From Prorocentrum cordatum (taxonomy: Eukaryota > Sar > Dinophyceae > Prorocentrales > Prorocentraceae), in contig CAUYUJ010009447.1 in NCBI GenBank assembly GCA_963575745.1, positions 193,684 through 257,683 of the forward strand: DNA of 64,000 bases. Direction: 5' to 3'. Each line of letters starts with the position of its first letter. The first letter of the stretch is position 1. Under the pieces are notes generated by a model. That model saw only the letters and a list, made by a program, of their open reading frames with translations. It searched no databases and was not told the DNA's origin. Below, one piece after another: positions 29,874 through 40,168 of the stretch. A program made the translations under genes and the position numbers.

Positions 29874-31436
29874 CCCAACCATCTTGTGGTGTTGGGTCCT
29901 CGTTTTGAAGAGACGTCGCCCCGCGTTCTCCTTTCCTCCTCTCCTCCTCCCCCTCCTCCCTCCGCCCTCCTCCCACCATCCTCATCGTCATCCTCATCAT
30001 CATCATCATCGTCGCCATCATCGCCGTCATCACCATCACCGTCATAATCCGCACGGCCATCATCATCACCACCATCGTCGTCATCATCATCATCATCATC
30101 ACCATCATCATCAGCAGCATCATCAACACGTTTCGTGGCCCCATAGGGAGCTCCACCGAAGGTCCCAGTGGGCGTGCCCGCATGCGTCTCGCACACCCAT
30201 TTTGCCACACCCCTCACACGTTTCGTGGTCCCATAAAAGGGGGCTCCACCGAAGGCCCCAGTGCCGCAACCCGCATGCGTCCCGCACACCCATTTCGGCA
30301 AACCCCTCACACGTTTCGTGGCCCCATAGGGACCTCCACCGAAGGTCCCAGTGGGTGTGTCCGCATGCGTCCCGCACTCCCATTTCGGCACACCCCTCAC
30401 ACGTTTCGTGGCCCCATACGGAGCCCCACCGAAAGTCCCAGTGGGTGTGCCCGCATGCGTCCCGCACGCCCATTTCGGCACACACACACACACACCTCAC
30501 ACGTTTCGTGGCCCCATCGGGAGCCCCACCGAAAATCCCAATGGGTGTGTCCGCTTGCGTCCCGCACACCCATTTCGGCACACCCCTCACACGCTTTGTG
30601 GCCCCATAGGGAGTTCCACCGAAGGTCCCAATGGGTGTGCCCGCATGCGTCCCGCACACAAATTTCGGCACACCCCTCACACGCTTCGTGGCCCCATAGG
30701 GGTTCCGCCGAAGGCCCCAGTGCCACCGCCTGCATGCGTCCCGCACACACATGCCGGCACACCCCTTTCAAACGCTTCGTGGCCCCATAGGGAGCCCCAC
30801 CGAAGGTGCCAGCGGGTGTGCCCGCATGCGTCCCGCACACCCATTTCGGCACACCCCTCACACGTTTCGTGGCCCCATAGGGAACTCCAACGAAGGTCCC
30901 AGTGGGTGTGCCCGCATGCGTCCCGCATACCCATGTCGGCACACCCTTTCACACGTTTCGTGGCCCCATAGGGAGCCCCACCGAAAGTCCCAGCGGGTGT
31001 GCCCGCATGCGCCCCGCACACCCATTTCGGCACACCCTTCACACGTTTCGTGGCCCCATACGGAGCCCCACCGAAAGTCCCAGTGGGTGTGCCCGCATGC
31101 GCCCCGCACACCCATTTCGGCACACGCCTCGCACGCTTCGTGGCCCCATAGGGAGCTCCACCGAAGGTCCCAGTGGGCGTGTCCGCTTGTCCCGCACACC
31201 CATTTCGGCACACCCCTCACACGCTTCGTGGCCCCATAGGGAGCTCCACTGAAGGCCCCAGCGGGCGTGCCCGCGTGCGTCCCGCACAATCATTTCGGCA
31301 CACCCTTTCACACGTTTCGTGGCCCCATAGGGAGCCCCACCGAAGGTCCTAGTGGGTGTGCCCGCATGCGTTCCGCACACCCATGTCGGCGCACCCATCA
31401 CACGCTTCGTGGCCCCATCGAGACTCCACCGAAGAC
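29874..31436 (+). mobile_element. Composite unit 3 (90-bp satellite)
   Basis: Leader CCCAACCATCTTGTGGTGTT, CCT tract, ATC/ACC microsatellite (about 29975-30125), then ~14 copies of a 90-bp unit related to unit 1's satellite but with GTGTGCCCGCATGCGTCCCG in its variable half. A few internal indels (for example CACACACACACAC at 30480). It ends at CCACCGAAGAC without the GGATAA terminus. GTTTTT lies at both edges (29868-29873 and 31437-31442), which may be a target duplication or chance T-runs. No gene. Confidence 0.7.
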
Positions 31437-31596
31437 GTTTTTTTTGTTGGAAAGGCTAACGGGGGTGACTCAGCATTTTCGAAGGTTCACGTCGAGGCTT
31501 GAAGTGCGAACCTCTAGGATCGAGGCTCGAAGCTTTCTGGCCTTCTGGCCGTCTGGATCGGGGCGGCGTCGAGACAGCCGAGAGAGAGACGGGGAG

Positions 31597-32275
31597 AAGA
31601 GGATCTACCTGAAGCGCTTGCCGCTGGGGTTCTGGGTGCGCATGGAGAAGTACACGAGCGCGCCCTTCGTGGGCGACCTGAAGCGCCACGACGACAGCCT
31701 CACGGGGGACCTCGCGGGCCCGCTGGCGTTCATCGAGCCCCGCACGTCGGAGCCGTTCAACTTCCGCACCTCCAAGGTCACCCGGATGGGCTTCCCGCCC
31801 CCGCACGGCAGGGTCATCAACACGGTGGCGTGCCAGGGGCCCACCATGCGAGAAGGCGACGGAGCGGGGGAACGGCGCTCCGGGGACGACCAGACCTCCG
31901 GGACGCGAGCAGTCCGCAGCCATCCTTCTGTCCTGTGGACTCTCGCCCTGGGCCGTCGGCTGCCCGGCGCACTGCTCCCTCGGCCGACGTCGCCCAGGCG
32001 TGATCCTGGACTGCGGCGGCCACGAGGTCGGGAACGGCAAGAAGGAGGACGACGACTGGTGGCTGGAGCTCTACGCGCTGCTCTCGCGCGCCACGCGCCA
32101 CGAGGACCTCCTGCTCATGCGGGCACCGCGCATCGAGTTCTTCCTGGCCGAGCCACCGGAGGGCTTGCGTAAGCAGCTGGAGCAGCTTGCGGCGCGCACG
32201 AAGCGGTGCAGGAGGGAAGCCACGGTCCTCGCCAGTGAGCTTGGCTTCATCGAGTTTATCCGCGAGCCCTGACCT
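31597..32275 (+). pseudogene. SF1 (Pif1/UvrD-like) DNA helicase C-terminal relic, two exons
   Basis: Exon A ends at 31855 after KRIYLKRLPLGFWVRMEKY ... VINTVACQGPTMREG; exon B runs from 31998 through VILDCGGHEVGNGKKEDDD ... to a stop at 32270-32272. Joining across 31856-31997 keeps the frame (a split Gly codon) and gives a GC-AG intron of 142 bases with AAG before and GCG after the junctions, a dinoflagellate-like splice class. TVACQGPTM matches SF1 helicase motif V, and LYALLSRATRHEDLLLM matches motif VI. The ATPase core (Walker A/B) is absent here: upstream lies composite unit 3. So this is a 5'-truncated copy, or the last exons of a gene interrupted by repeats. Family assignment rests on motifs V and VI only. 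The last ~55 residues are a charged helical tail. Confidence 0.6.
31856..31997 (+). other. Inferred GC-AG intron in helicase relic
   Basis: 142 bases beginning GCGACG and ending GCCCAG. Removing it joins two coding-like segments in frame; the G at each junction can be assigned to either side. Confidence 0.6.
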
Positions 32276-32279
32276 GAGG

Positions 32280-32732
32280 AACGGCCCGCCACAGGTGCGC
32301 CTTCTCTCTGCTGTCCAACTGTTTGGCCTCGCGCCGCGGACGCCCTGCGAGCGTCGCTGGGGCCGTCTCGGGGCGATCAGCGCGCGTCGCGCGAACTCCG
32401 CGCTGCGCTCTGTCCAGCGCCTCGCTCGCCCGTCGTCGCTCCGCCCGGCGGCCAAAGCCATGCGCGCTATCAATTAGCCAGCAAGCAATCTCTGTTCCAC
32501 ACAGCGTACGAACCGTGCGCGTCACTGTGACCCCTTCGGGGCGACCTGTGCGCGTCGCGAGGGATCCGCCTTGCGCTGCGCCCGCAGCCTTGGACTTTGG
32601 AGTGCGCGGGCAAAGGAAAAGGAAAAAGGAGGGGAGGAAACGGGCGCAATCCTCGTGTGGGGCGTGCCGACATGGGCGTCGCGGCGCGCGGGCGCTGCCG
32701 TCGGGGTTCCCAGGTAAGCCCCCTGCGGAGGC
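32280..32732. other. No supported gene
   Basis: GC-rich sequence after the helicase stop; overlapping frames without motifs. It may include the 3' untranslated region of the helicase relic. Confidence 0.35.
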
Positions 32733-32734
32733 TA

Positions 32735-32856
32735 CGCCACACAATTCGGCACACCTTCATACGGTTCGAGGCCCCATCGGGAGCGCCACCGAAGAAGATA
32801 TTCACGCACGCGGTACTCACAACTGCATATGGTTGGGTCCTTCGCCAGGATAGTTT
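32735..32856 (+). mobile_element. Composite unit 4 remnant (one satellite unit plus terminus)
   Basis: A single diverged satellite unit (CGGTTCGAGGCCCCATCGGG) followed by the complete terminus: GAAGAAGATATTCACGC, CACAACTGCATATGGTTGGG and CCTTCGCCAGGATAG. Left part missing. The alternating-hairpin satellite follows directly. Confidence 0.7.
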
Positions 32857-33140
32857 AAGGGAAATTGCGTTTCCCAAAATTCAAGAATCCGAGAACTCGA
32901 ATTCCGAATTATGGGAAACGGAAATTTCTTCAAAACAACCCACCCAATGAGCCACACTTGCGTTTTCCATACTTATAAATAATGAGGAACGCAATTTTGG
33001 GCCATCGAGTGCAGTTTTTCAAAGGCAATTGCGTTTCCCATAATTCGGAATTCGAATTATGGGAAACGCGTTTCCCGCGCAGTGTCCTTGGGCCAGCCGT
33101 CCGGGGCTGTGTTTCCCATAATTCGATGGGAAACGCAAGC
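32857..33140. repeat. Alternating-hairpin satellite, ~1.7 units
   Basis: Hairpins A and B with the ATTGCGTTTCCCATA arms, ending in a GTTTCCCATAATTCGATGGG stem at 33110-33135. Confidence 0.85.
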
Positions 33141-33480
33141 TTGGACGGCAGCCCTGACGAGCGGCATGATGCACGTGACGTTGTTTCCTCGGTGTTACCC
33201 TGATGTTGGTTGGTTGCGCGGTCTCTTGCACATGGTTCGCGTGACATCTCAGCTCGAGAAAGGCGCATTTTCCAAGGTCCGCAGCAGAACTCGAGATCGA
33301 CAAATGTCTGGGTGTCGCGTGCGACTCGGCAAGCTGGTCCGATGTCAAAACTTACCCAGCACCTCAGGACGTAGTGGACATTGATGCGTTCGATCCCCAG
33401 GGAACCCAAAGCCATATCCACTGCCTCCTAGGGTATGCTGAGACTGGTTACCAGAGGGGTAGGTTCCCCAAACGATCGGT
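33141..33480. other. No supported gene
   Basis: Unique sequence. A CCAGCACCTCAGGACGTAGT motif (33355-33374) resembles CCAGAACCTCAAGACGTAGT at 18699-18718. Confidence 0.3.
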
Positions 33481-33509
33481 CAGCCTCTTCCGTCCCTTCC
33501 CGCGAAGGA

Positions 33510-33730
33510 CCCAGAATGCCCCCAATACGGCTCCAAGACAACACGAGGAGTCTCGAAGACGGTCCCAAGACTGGCAAAAACCGCCTCGAACTGGCTTCAA
33601 GACAGCCAACATCTGGCCCACGGATGCCCAGACGCCCGCTGGACGGCCACAAAATCCTCAAAAGCGAACCACAAGGAACCGTGCACAGTGGCAAGAGCCG
33701 CCAGGACGGCCCGAAGACCCCCAGCTGACT
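33510..33730 (+). repeat. CAAGATGGC minisatellite, copy 5 (diverged)
   Basis: CCCAAGACTGGC, CTCGAAGACGGTCC and CAAGACAGCC units in the same orientation as the copies at 1.7-7.7 kb. Confidence 0.55.
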
Positions 33731-34830
33731 TGCACGAGGCCCGAAAAAGGTGATGCCCCCAAGGATCCATCTAACAGGCTCTGGCTATGCCACCCCACGA
33801 TGCCAGTTGCTTACTGCGAGGAAGCCCAGCGGCAAGCGGAAGGTCACGGGTGACGAACATATCAATGACCATACCCTCGCGGTCTGGATACCGATGCGCG
33901 ACCCCACGGCTACACGAACCCATGGAAGCTCACCTCGCGGGGGAATCCGCCCCAAACCTTCCCTAACCCACAAGGCCGCGGCAAATGAGTCTTCCCGAAA
34001 GCGACGACGCCGAGGACAACGAGAGGGATGGCGGGAGGGGGGAGAGAAGAGGCGATGCCGTTTTTCTCCCCGATGTCACGTGGCCCGTTCCGAAAATCCA
34101 AAATCCCAAACACATGTAATTTCTTGACGGCCGGCTGCGCGCAAGAGCGAGCCTGGGCAAGAGTGACCGTTGGTGCGCGGCTTGTTGGTGGCTATACGCA
34201 ACGCGACAGAAACGCGTTGCCTGATTGGGCCCACCTGGCCCCCAGGCCCGGCGCCCGCACAACGCAAGTCCCCCTGGCAAAAGGAAGTCCAGCACGCGCA
34301 ACCATGGCATAGATTGATGGCGGTGGCCTTCCATCGGCCCCCGCAAGCAGAACAACCCACTCAACGCTTCCGCAATATTGCGCCGGCCTGTTGCCAACTT
34401 GCACCGAAGAAGGGGGGGGCCAACAGACTGGCCCCTCGAAAACAAAGCCCATTCGGAACAACTGATGTGTCACATCCTTGTCCACGCTGGGGAAACTAGC
34501 TGTTACATGTTGAATTTAACTGGAACGATTGGTCGCGAGCCGGCAAGGAGAAGGGCTATGGAAAAACAACAATAGGAATGGGGGAAATCCGATGGAAACT
34601 GAACGAACATTCAAGGGGAACCGAACGTCCGCGAATGAGAGGCCCCGCGGATGTCCAAACATTACGAGAACCTTGTCCCTGGTCAAACTCACCTCGAACC
34701 TCGACGGCGAGGACTGACTAGGCGAGGGAGCAACACGCACGCACACATACGAAGGGAAGGGATCTGGATAATGGGCAATCGTGCTGATGGACGCGATCTG
34801 AATCACGGATGATGGAGGCGGACTGAAGCA
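33731..34830. other. No supported gene
   Basis: Unique-looking DNA with open frames on both strands but no conserved motif. Confidence 0.3.
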
Positions 34831-34831
34831 G

Positions 34832-34928
34832 AATATGAGAGGAGGAGGAGGGGGAAGAGGAGGAGGAGGAGGAGGAGGAGAAAAGAAGAAGGGGGAGAAG
34901 GAGGAAGAGGAGGAGGACAAGGATAAGG
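34832..34928 (+). repeat. GGA/GAA microsatellite
   Basis: Purine-only tract of GAG, GGA and GAA triplets directly upstream of the plus-strand LINE fragment. Confidence 0.9.
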
Positions 34929-34929
34929 G

Positions 34930-36395
34930 GAAGGCCCTCGGAGGTCCATGGTCTCAAGCCTCTAGTGAAACTTGGGAGGGCCCCTGGGAATAATATGGAA
35001 GCAACCCCCGTTCCGAGATTCGTCGGTCCGAAGAACTGCCTGGGGCGGGGCGTCACGGGGGGCTGCCGGCGCGGGCCCCTCGCGTCGCTGCCCCGCTGCA
35101 GGAGCCCCTGCGCCATCCATGTACTGCTGCCTCTGCAAGGGCCCGCCGCTGCTCGAGGCGGGCGGCAAGCCTCTGAGGAGGGCTCTAGACCCCCAGCGCG
35201 TGCGCGGCACTGGCCAGGCACTCGCCGCCCGCAGCGCCAAGAAAAACACGGCGCTGGGCGCGGCGAGCGCGGGGGCGCACAGCTTCTCATCGACGCGGCC
35301 TGCAAGTCGGCGCGCCTCCAGAGTCCGGGCGCGGCGCGGCGGCTGGCCCAGGCCTTCGCGGCCGCCCGCGCGCGCGCGGCAACGCGGACGACAGCGGCGA
35401 CGACGCCCTCGACTACCCAGGCGCGGACGACGGCGCCGCGGCCACTCACGCGCAGCCTGCTCCAACTCTGCAGCCAGCCGGCCTTTGCCCAGACGCCTGG
35501 GGCCCGCCCGATCCGCCCTGTCCGGACTGCGCGGCGATTGCGGCCCCCGCCCTCGGGATGCGTTCTTCGGCGGCCCCTGCCGCGCGGGCGCGCGAGGAAC
35601 GTGGGGGCGGCGCCCGCCGTGGTTCGACGCGCGGCGGCCGGGCGCCCCGCCGCGCCCGGCGACCTCCTCGGACGCCTCGCGGCCAGCCCTGCAGCTTGGA
35701 TTCCAGCAGGCGCCGGCTGGCGGCCCTGGCCTCGTCGCGTCCCTCCGGCGCTGGCCACCGCGGAGTGGGCGGCCCAGCGTTGCCCTCGAGTCACTTCCGC
35801 TGCTCCCGGGCGTGCCTGAGAGCTGGTCAGCGCCTTAACCGACGCAGAAGTGACTGCGGCGTGGTCGCCGTCGCCAGCCCGCGAGGGTGCGACATGGCCT
35901 CTGGAGGTCACCTTCGATGGCGGCTCGCGGCGGTTCGACGGCGATGGGGCGAGCGGAGCGGGCGCCACCCTCTGGCGCCGCCGCCTCGCTGGAGGCGCCC
36001 CTGCCAGAGCGGCGGAGGTGGCGGTGGCACTTCCGGCCGGACCTGGCTCGCAACCCTCGGCGGCCGCCGAACGTCGCCGCGGCCTCAGCCTGCTGCGGGG
36101 CCTGCCCTTGCCCTTACATCGCGCCCGCGTGGCCGGCGACAGCGCGGCGGCGATCCGCTACAGCGCCGGCGCTGGCCGGTTCTGGCGGCTGGAGCTCCAG
36201 ACCGAGATCGAGGAAGGTTTGACGACTCTGTCGGCCGAGGGCCGGGCCCTCGAGTTCCAGGCCGCCCGCCGCAGACTTAACAGCGGCGCCGACGCCCTCG
36301 CCGCGGAAGGCGTCGAATGGGCCGCGGGCCTCCGCGCGCGCGGTGACAAGCGGGCGCAGTCGCGCACCGGGCGGCTTAGCCCGCGGAGAAAATGA
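34930..36395 (+). pseudogene. 5'-truncated LINE fragment with RNase H-like domain
   Basis: The recognisable domain is in the frame 35850-36395 (181 codons): LEVTFDGGSRR (first Asp region), AAERRRGLSLLRGLP (Glu region, degraded), ARVAGDSAAAIRYSAG (Asp) and ARRRLNSGADALA (last motif), the order of a retroelement RNase H. 34965-35838 is GC-rich and coding-like in shifting frames (AQLLIDAACKSARLQSPGAA; GNADDSGDDALDYPGADD; CPDC), read as the preceding part of the same protein with frameshifts. It starts just after a GGA microsatellite. It is a different lineage from LINE 2's RNase H. Confidence 0.55.
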
Positions 36396-36399
36396 ATCA

Positions 36400-37140
36400 C
36401 ATCGCCAGCGCGCCGATGCATCACCGACGCCAGCGCCAACGCCGACGCCTTCACCGGCACTGGCGCCAGCGCCGACGCCAGGCTGCACGCTTGCGATGGC
36501 GCCGGCAATGCCTCCCGCGCTTGCACCAGCGCCGGCGCCTGCGCAGACGCCAAGCGCGAACTTCACGCCAGCGCCGGGGCCGGCGCCGACGCCAGCGCGA
36601 CCGCCGGCGTCCGCGCCGGCACCGACGCCAGCGCGCGCGCGCGCCCGCGACGCCGACGCCGACGCCGACGCCCACATCAGCACCGACGCCAGCACCGACG
36701 CCAGCCTGAACGCCTGCTGTTGCGGCGGCACCGACGCCAGCGCCTACACAAGCGCCGGCGCCACCATTGACGCCAGAAAGAAAGCCTGCGCCTGTGCTGG
36801 CACCAACGCCAACGCCTACACCAGCACCGATGTCATCACCGACGTCATCGCCCCTCCGTAGCAGTCAGCGCCCACGCCAGCGTCTACGTTGGCACCAGCG
36901 CCCGCGGCGGCATCAGCACCGACGGCAACGCTGGTGCCAGAACCCGCGCCAGCGCCTGCACCAGCCGGCGCAGCCGCCAGCACCGACGCCAGGCCAACCG
37001 CCGGCGCCGACGCCGGCACCTTTGCCAGCGCCCACACGAGCACCACGGCAGCACCGACGCCAGCAGGAACACCGGCGCCTTCGCCAGCGCCGACGTCAGC
37101 AGCGACGCCAGCACCGACGCCAGCATCGACGCCATCTCGT
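36400..37140 (+). repeat. GCCGACGCCAGC-type minisatellite
   Basis: Imperfect 6-18 bp units of GCCGACGCCAGC, GCGCCGGCGCC and CACCAACGCC. Open in several frames on both strands as Ala/Pro/Thr/Asp or Arg/Gln repeats; not a gene. Confidence 0.85.
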
Positions 37141-37600
37141 TCTTGAACGCGCGAGCGGACCAGGCCGCCGATTGCGGAGCGAGTGGCAGATGGTGCATGC
37201 TCCCGACTTCGACCTGGCGGGCCAGTGACTGGTTCGAGCCGATGGCCGGAAGCCTCATGCGCGGGACGGTTCGGTGGCTACGCGTAGGAGCCAGCGCGCA
37301 CGCCAGCAGCATCGTCAGCGCCGGGGCCCGCGGCTACCATCTGTCCGAGTGGGATGGCGTGCATTCTGGCACGGGCCAGCGCTGCGACGTCAAGCAGCGC
37401 GACGCCGAGCAGCATGCCGGTGGCTGGGCGCGGGAGCGCTCCCAGGCGCGCCTGCTGCCTTGGGGGCCGTGAGCGGGCCTTCCTCCTTCTCCCCCGGCTC
37501 CTCCTTGTCGTCCTCCTTATCCTCCCACCTCCTGGGTTTTTGCTCAGTGTTTGTTGTTTCGCCTGCCTTTCCAGTGCCGCGCGCTCGGCGCTCGCAGCTT
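37141..37600. other. No supported gene
   Basis: GC-rich, open in several frames. Nothing recognisable. Confidence 0.3.
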
Positions 37601-37605
37601 GCCCT

Positions 37606-38631
37606 CTATTGCCTGCTGCGCGCCCGCGCTCGCCGAGGGGTGATCGGCGGGGTGGCGGCGTCGGCGGGGGTGGCCGGTCTCCTGATTCCCGACGACTGTT
37701 TTGTTTCCGGCCGGGAACGATTGCCACTCCCCCCCGCGGAGGGCGGGGCGCTCGAGGAAAAAAAGCAAGTCGGCGCGCCTCGCCGAAGAAGTGAGAGAAT
37801 GCCCCGGGCCCGCGGGCTCCCCCGACGACGCGCCACGGCCCACGCGGGCAAGGGGGTCGGGCGAGAGGAGCGAAGGGGGCAGAGCCAGGAAGCGGGGGGA
37901 ATCTGGGCAGGCGGGGCGGTCGCCGAGACGGCCGGGGCAACCTTCGTAGCCGAGCAAACGCATGCTGCGCGGGACGAACGGGAAACGATGGCTGGTGCAC
38001 CATGCTCCTGCGAGTCTTTGTAATTTGAACACCTGATGACGGGGCCTTCTCTCGAGGGGGGGCCGGAGAACGTCGTCCAATGCTTTGCCAGATCTGACGG
38101 CATCCGGGGGCTGGAAATAGCTTTGGCTGAACGGCGGCCCAGGGCGTCAGCCAACTTGTCGGGGAACAGGGAAGCGCGGAGGACAGAGGAGATCTCCGGT
38201 CGAATCCTTGCCAGCTGCCCGTCGCACGCGGCAGATGACATCTCGTCGTCCGCCGCGCGTTTGGCTGCCCGGCGCATTTGGGGCGAGACCCAGCATGGCG
38301 GCCCATCAGAATAGAGCGCGCGCCAGTGCGCAGCAATGCTGCAGCTCTTCCAGAACGCGGGCGAAACGAGGCGCCGGCACGAACGCGCGCCTGGGACAGA
38401 TTGACCAGGGAGATGTCTGAACTGAGCTGGCCTTGAACAGTTCCAGAGCGCTTGGAATCGAGCCTGCCACGCCGCGATGGTCTTCGCCGTCTGGAGGGCA
38501 GATACGAATGACAATGGAACAGGGGCTTTCGAGGGGGAGTTCCGAAACAACGAACAAGCACCGAGGAGGTCGACGAGGCGCCAGGAATCGGGGGCGATAC
38601 CTTGGGATCTTGCGCAGCGTGACGCGATCAA
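37606..38631 (-). CDS. Unidentified coding-like frame
   Basis: Minus-strand frame of 341 codons. Residues ~45-225 have balanced, non-repetitive composition (for example FRHLPGQSVPGARSC, FWKSCSIAAHWRALYSDG, ISSVLRASLFPDKLADALG); the C-terminal third becomes Ser/Arg/Pro-rich and may not be coding. The surrounding DNA is full of retroelement relics, so a degraded retroelement protein is the likeliest origin. No domain or catalytic motif recognised. Competing frames overlap on both strands. Confidence 0.25.
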   Translation of the reverse strand: MIASRCARSQGIAPDSWRLVDLLGACSLFRNSPSKAPVPLSFVSALQTAKTIAAWQARFQALWNCSRPAQFRHLPGQSVPGARSCRRLVSPAFWKSCSIAAHWRALYSDGPPCWVSPQMRRAAKRAADDEMSSAACDGQLARIRPEISSVLRASLFPDKLADALGRRSAKAISSPRMPSDLAKHWTTFSGPPSREGPVIRCSNYKDSQEHGAPAIVSRSSRAACVCSATKVAPAVSATAPPAQIPPASWLCPLRSSRPTPLPAWAVARRRGSPRARGILSLLRRGAPTCFFSSSAPPSAGGSGNRSRPETKQSSGIRRPATPADAATPPITPRRARARSRQ

Positions 38632-38639
38632 ACCTGAGA

Positions 38640-39730
38640 AAGGGCGCGTGAGAAGAGACGTGCCGTGAAAGGTAGAAGAGGGTTGAACTGGTAAATGCGC
38701 TGTCCATCTTCATGGCCACTGCTGGCCCTGGGGCGGACGAAGCGAGCCGGGCCACGCGAAGCCAACATTTATAAAACGCACACGCCCATTGAAATTCCAG
38801 TGTTAGTGACCGCGGGGCGAATGACAATGAGGAGTCCAAAGTCGCGCGCGCGTGAAGCAATCTGACTGGAAGCCCATTCGGTTGCAAGAAATGCAATGAT
38901 GCGCTGGGCGGCTCTCTGGACAGGGCTGGCAGACTACGTCGCCAGAGGAACGATGACAACCGTCTTCCTGATCCGGAGCTCAAGTTCTGCTAGACATGAT
39001 ATGGCGCAGAAGGGGGGGGGAGGGGCGAGCCCCAAAGAGCCTGGGGCGGGCGAGACTGAGGCCCAGGTCATCCGCGCGGGCGCCGAGCTCGTTGGACCCA
39101 GGGAGCATTGCTAAATGATATTGAAAAGGACGAATGGAGGTGTCAAAGGCGGGGGCCCAGATGGAGGGCCCAAGCCAATGGGGGCTCGAGCCCCCGAGGG
39201 GGGTTTACACGGCAGCAAGAAAATTGAGGTGGCCCCGACGGGCTCCGCGGGCCCCCAGAGCTGCAAGAATAATGATCTACCCTGAAGATGGGAAGGCGGC
39301 TTTGATGTCAGAACTGATGAACGCTGAACAATATTCACGAGAGCTGGGCGCGTGCCCCAACCTACGATACTCTGAGTCCGGGTTTACAACAAAGCTCCCA
39401 AAGTTCCTTCTTTCCACGACTTCCTGTCGGCGGCAACCTGCGCAGTCGCGAACCATGTAAACGAGGCCGATGTCGCAGCGCGCGCGGAAACCTTCGCATC
39501 GCAATTCCTAAGGGGGAGTGGGCGGATAGTTCCTGGCGAACGAAAGGAAGCGCGACGGTCTGGGAGAGAAAAGAAAACGGAGTCGTTGAACGCGCGCGGC
39601 GCCAGGCCAATTTCAAACATCTTCATCGCGAGGTCGTTGGGGGGGGGGGGGTCTGGGAGGAGGCTGGGGGGGGGGGGGGCGGCCCATGCTGCGTGGGGGA
39701 GCTGGTCTGGGCTCGAAGCAGCAGCGCGGT
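38640..39730. other. No supported gene; G-runs at 39638-39680
   Basis: Unique sequence, then two poly-G runs of 10-13 bases. No motif found. Confidence 0.35.
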
Positions 39731-40168
39731 GAATCTAACGGAGAGCCCTTGGGAAATCCCCGACGCTGGGGGCCCGGAGGTCTGCCGCCTCGAAGTCGGG
39801 GGGGTGGCCGTCCGGGCACTTCTGGGCCGCCGCGGGGCCCGCGCTTTTGGCTAACAAGATCGGTCGCCAAAACTGCGCGGTCGAGCTCACCCCGCGGGCG
39901 CGCCTGGTCTGCGACGGGGCGGGGCGGGGCGCGAGCGGCGCCTCGGCGTCGGCGCCCTGGGAATCACGTCGCGCCCGGATGCTGCCGCGTGGGCACGTTG
40001 AGGTCGGGCCGCTCCTCGTAGTCCAGCCCTGGGACCCAATTGCGCCTATCTTGATGGCGAAGCCGCCAGATCCCCCTCGGTGGCATCGAAACACACGCAG
40101 CCCTTCGGCGGACTCTCCTCCTCGCTGGAGGTCGCCATCTCCGTTGGCGCTTCTGCCGGGGCCCTGGC

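Noticed and set aside
23580-31436. CRISPR-like array
   Set aside because: Monomers are contiguous, similar along their whole length, and have no unique spacers; the genome is eukaryotic.
34718-35968. 416-codon minus-strand ORF
   Set aside because: It overlaps the plus-strand RNase H relic, is Ala/Arg/Pro-rich, and ends in a Ser run from the GGA tract.
36343-37228. Ala/Pro/Thr-rich proteins
   Set aside because: Several frames on both strands are open through the GCCGACGCCAGC repeat.
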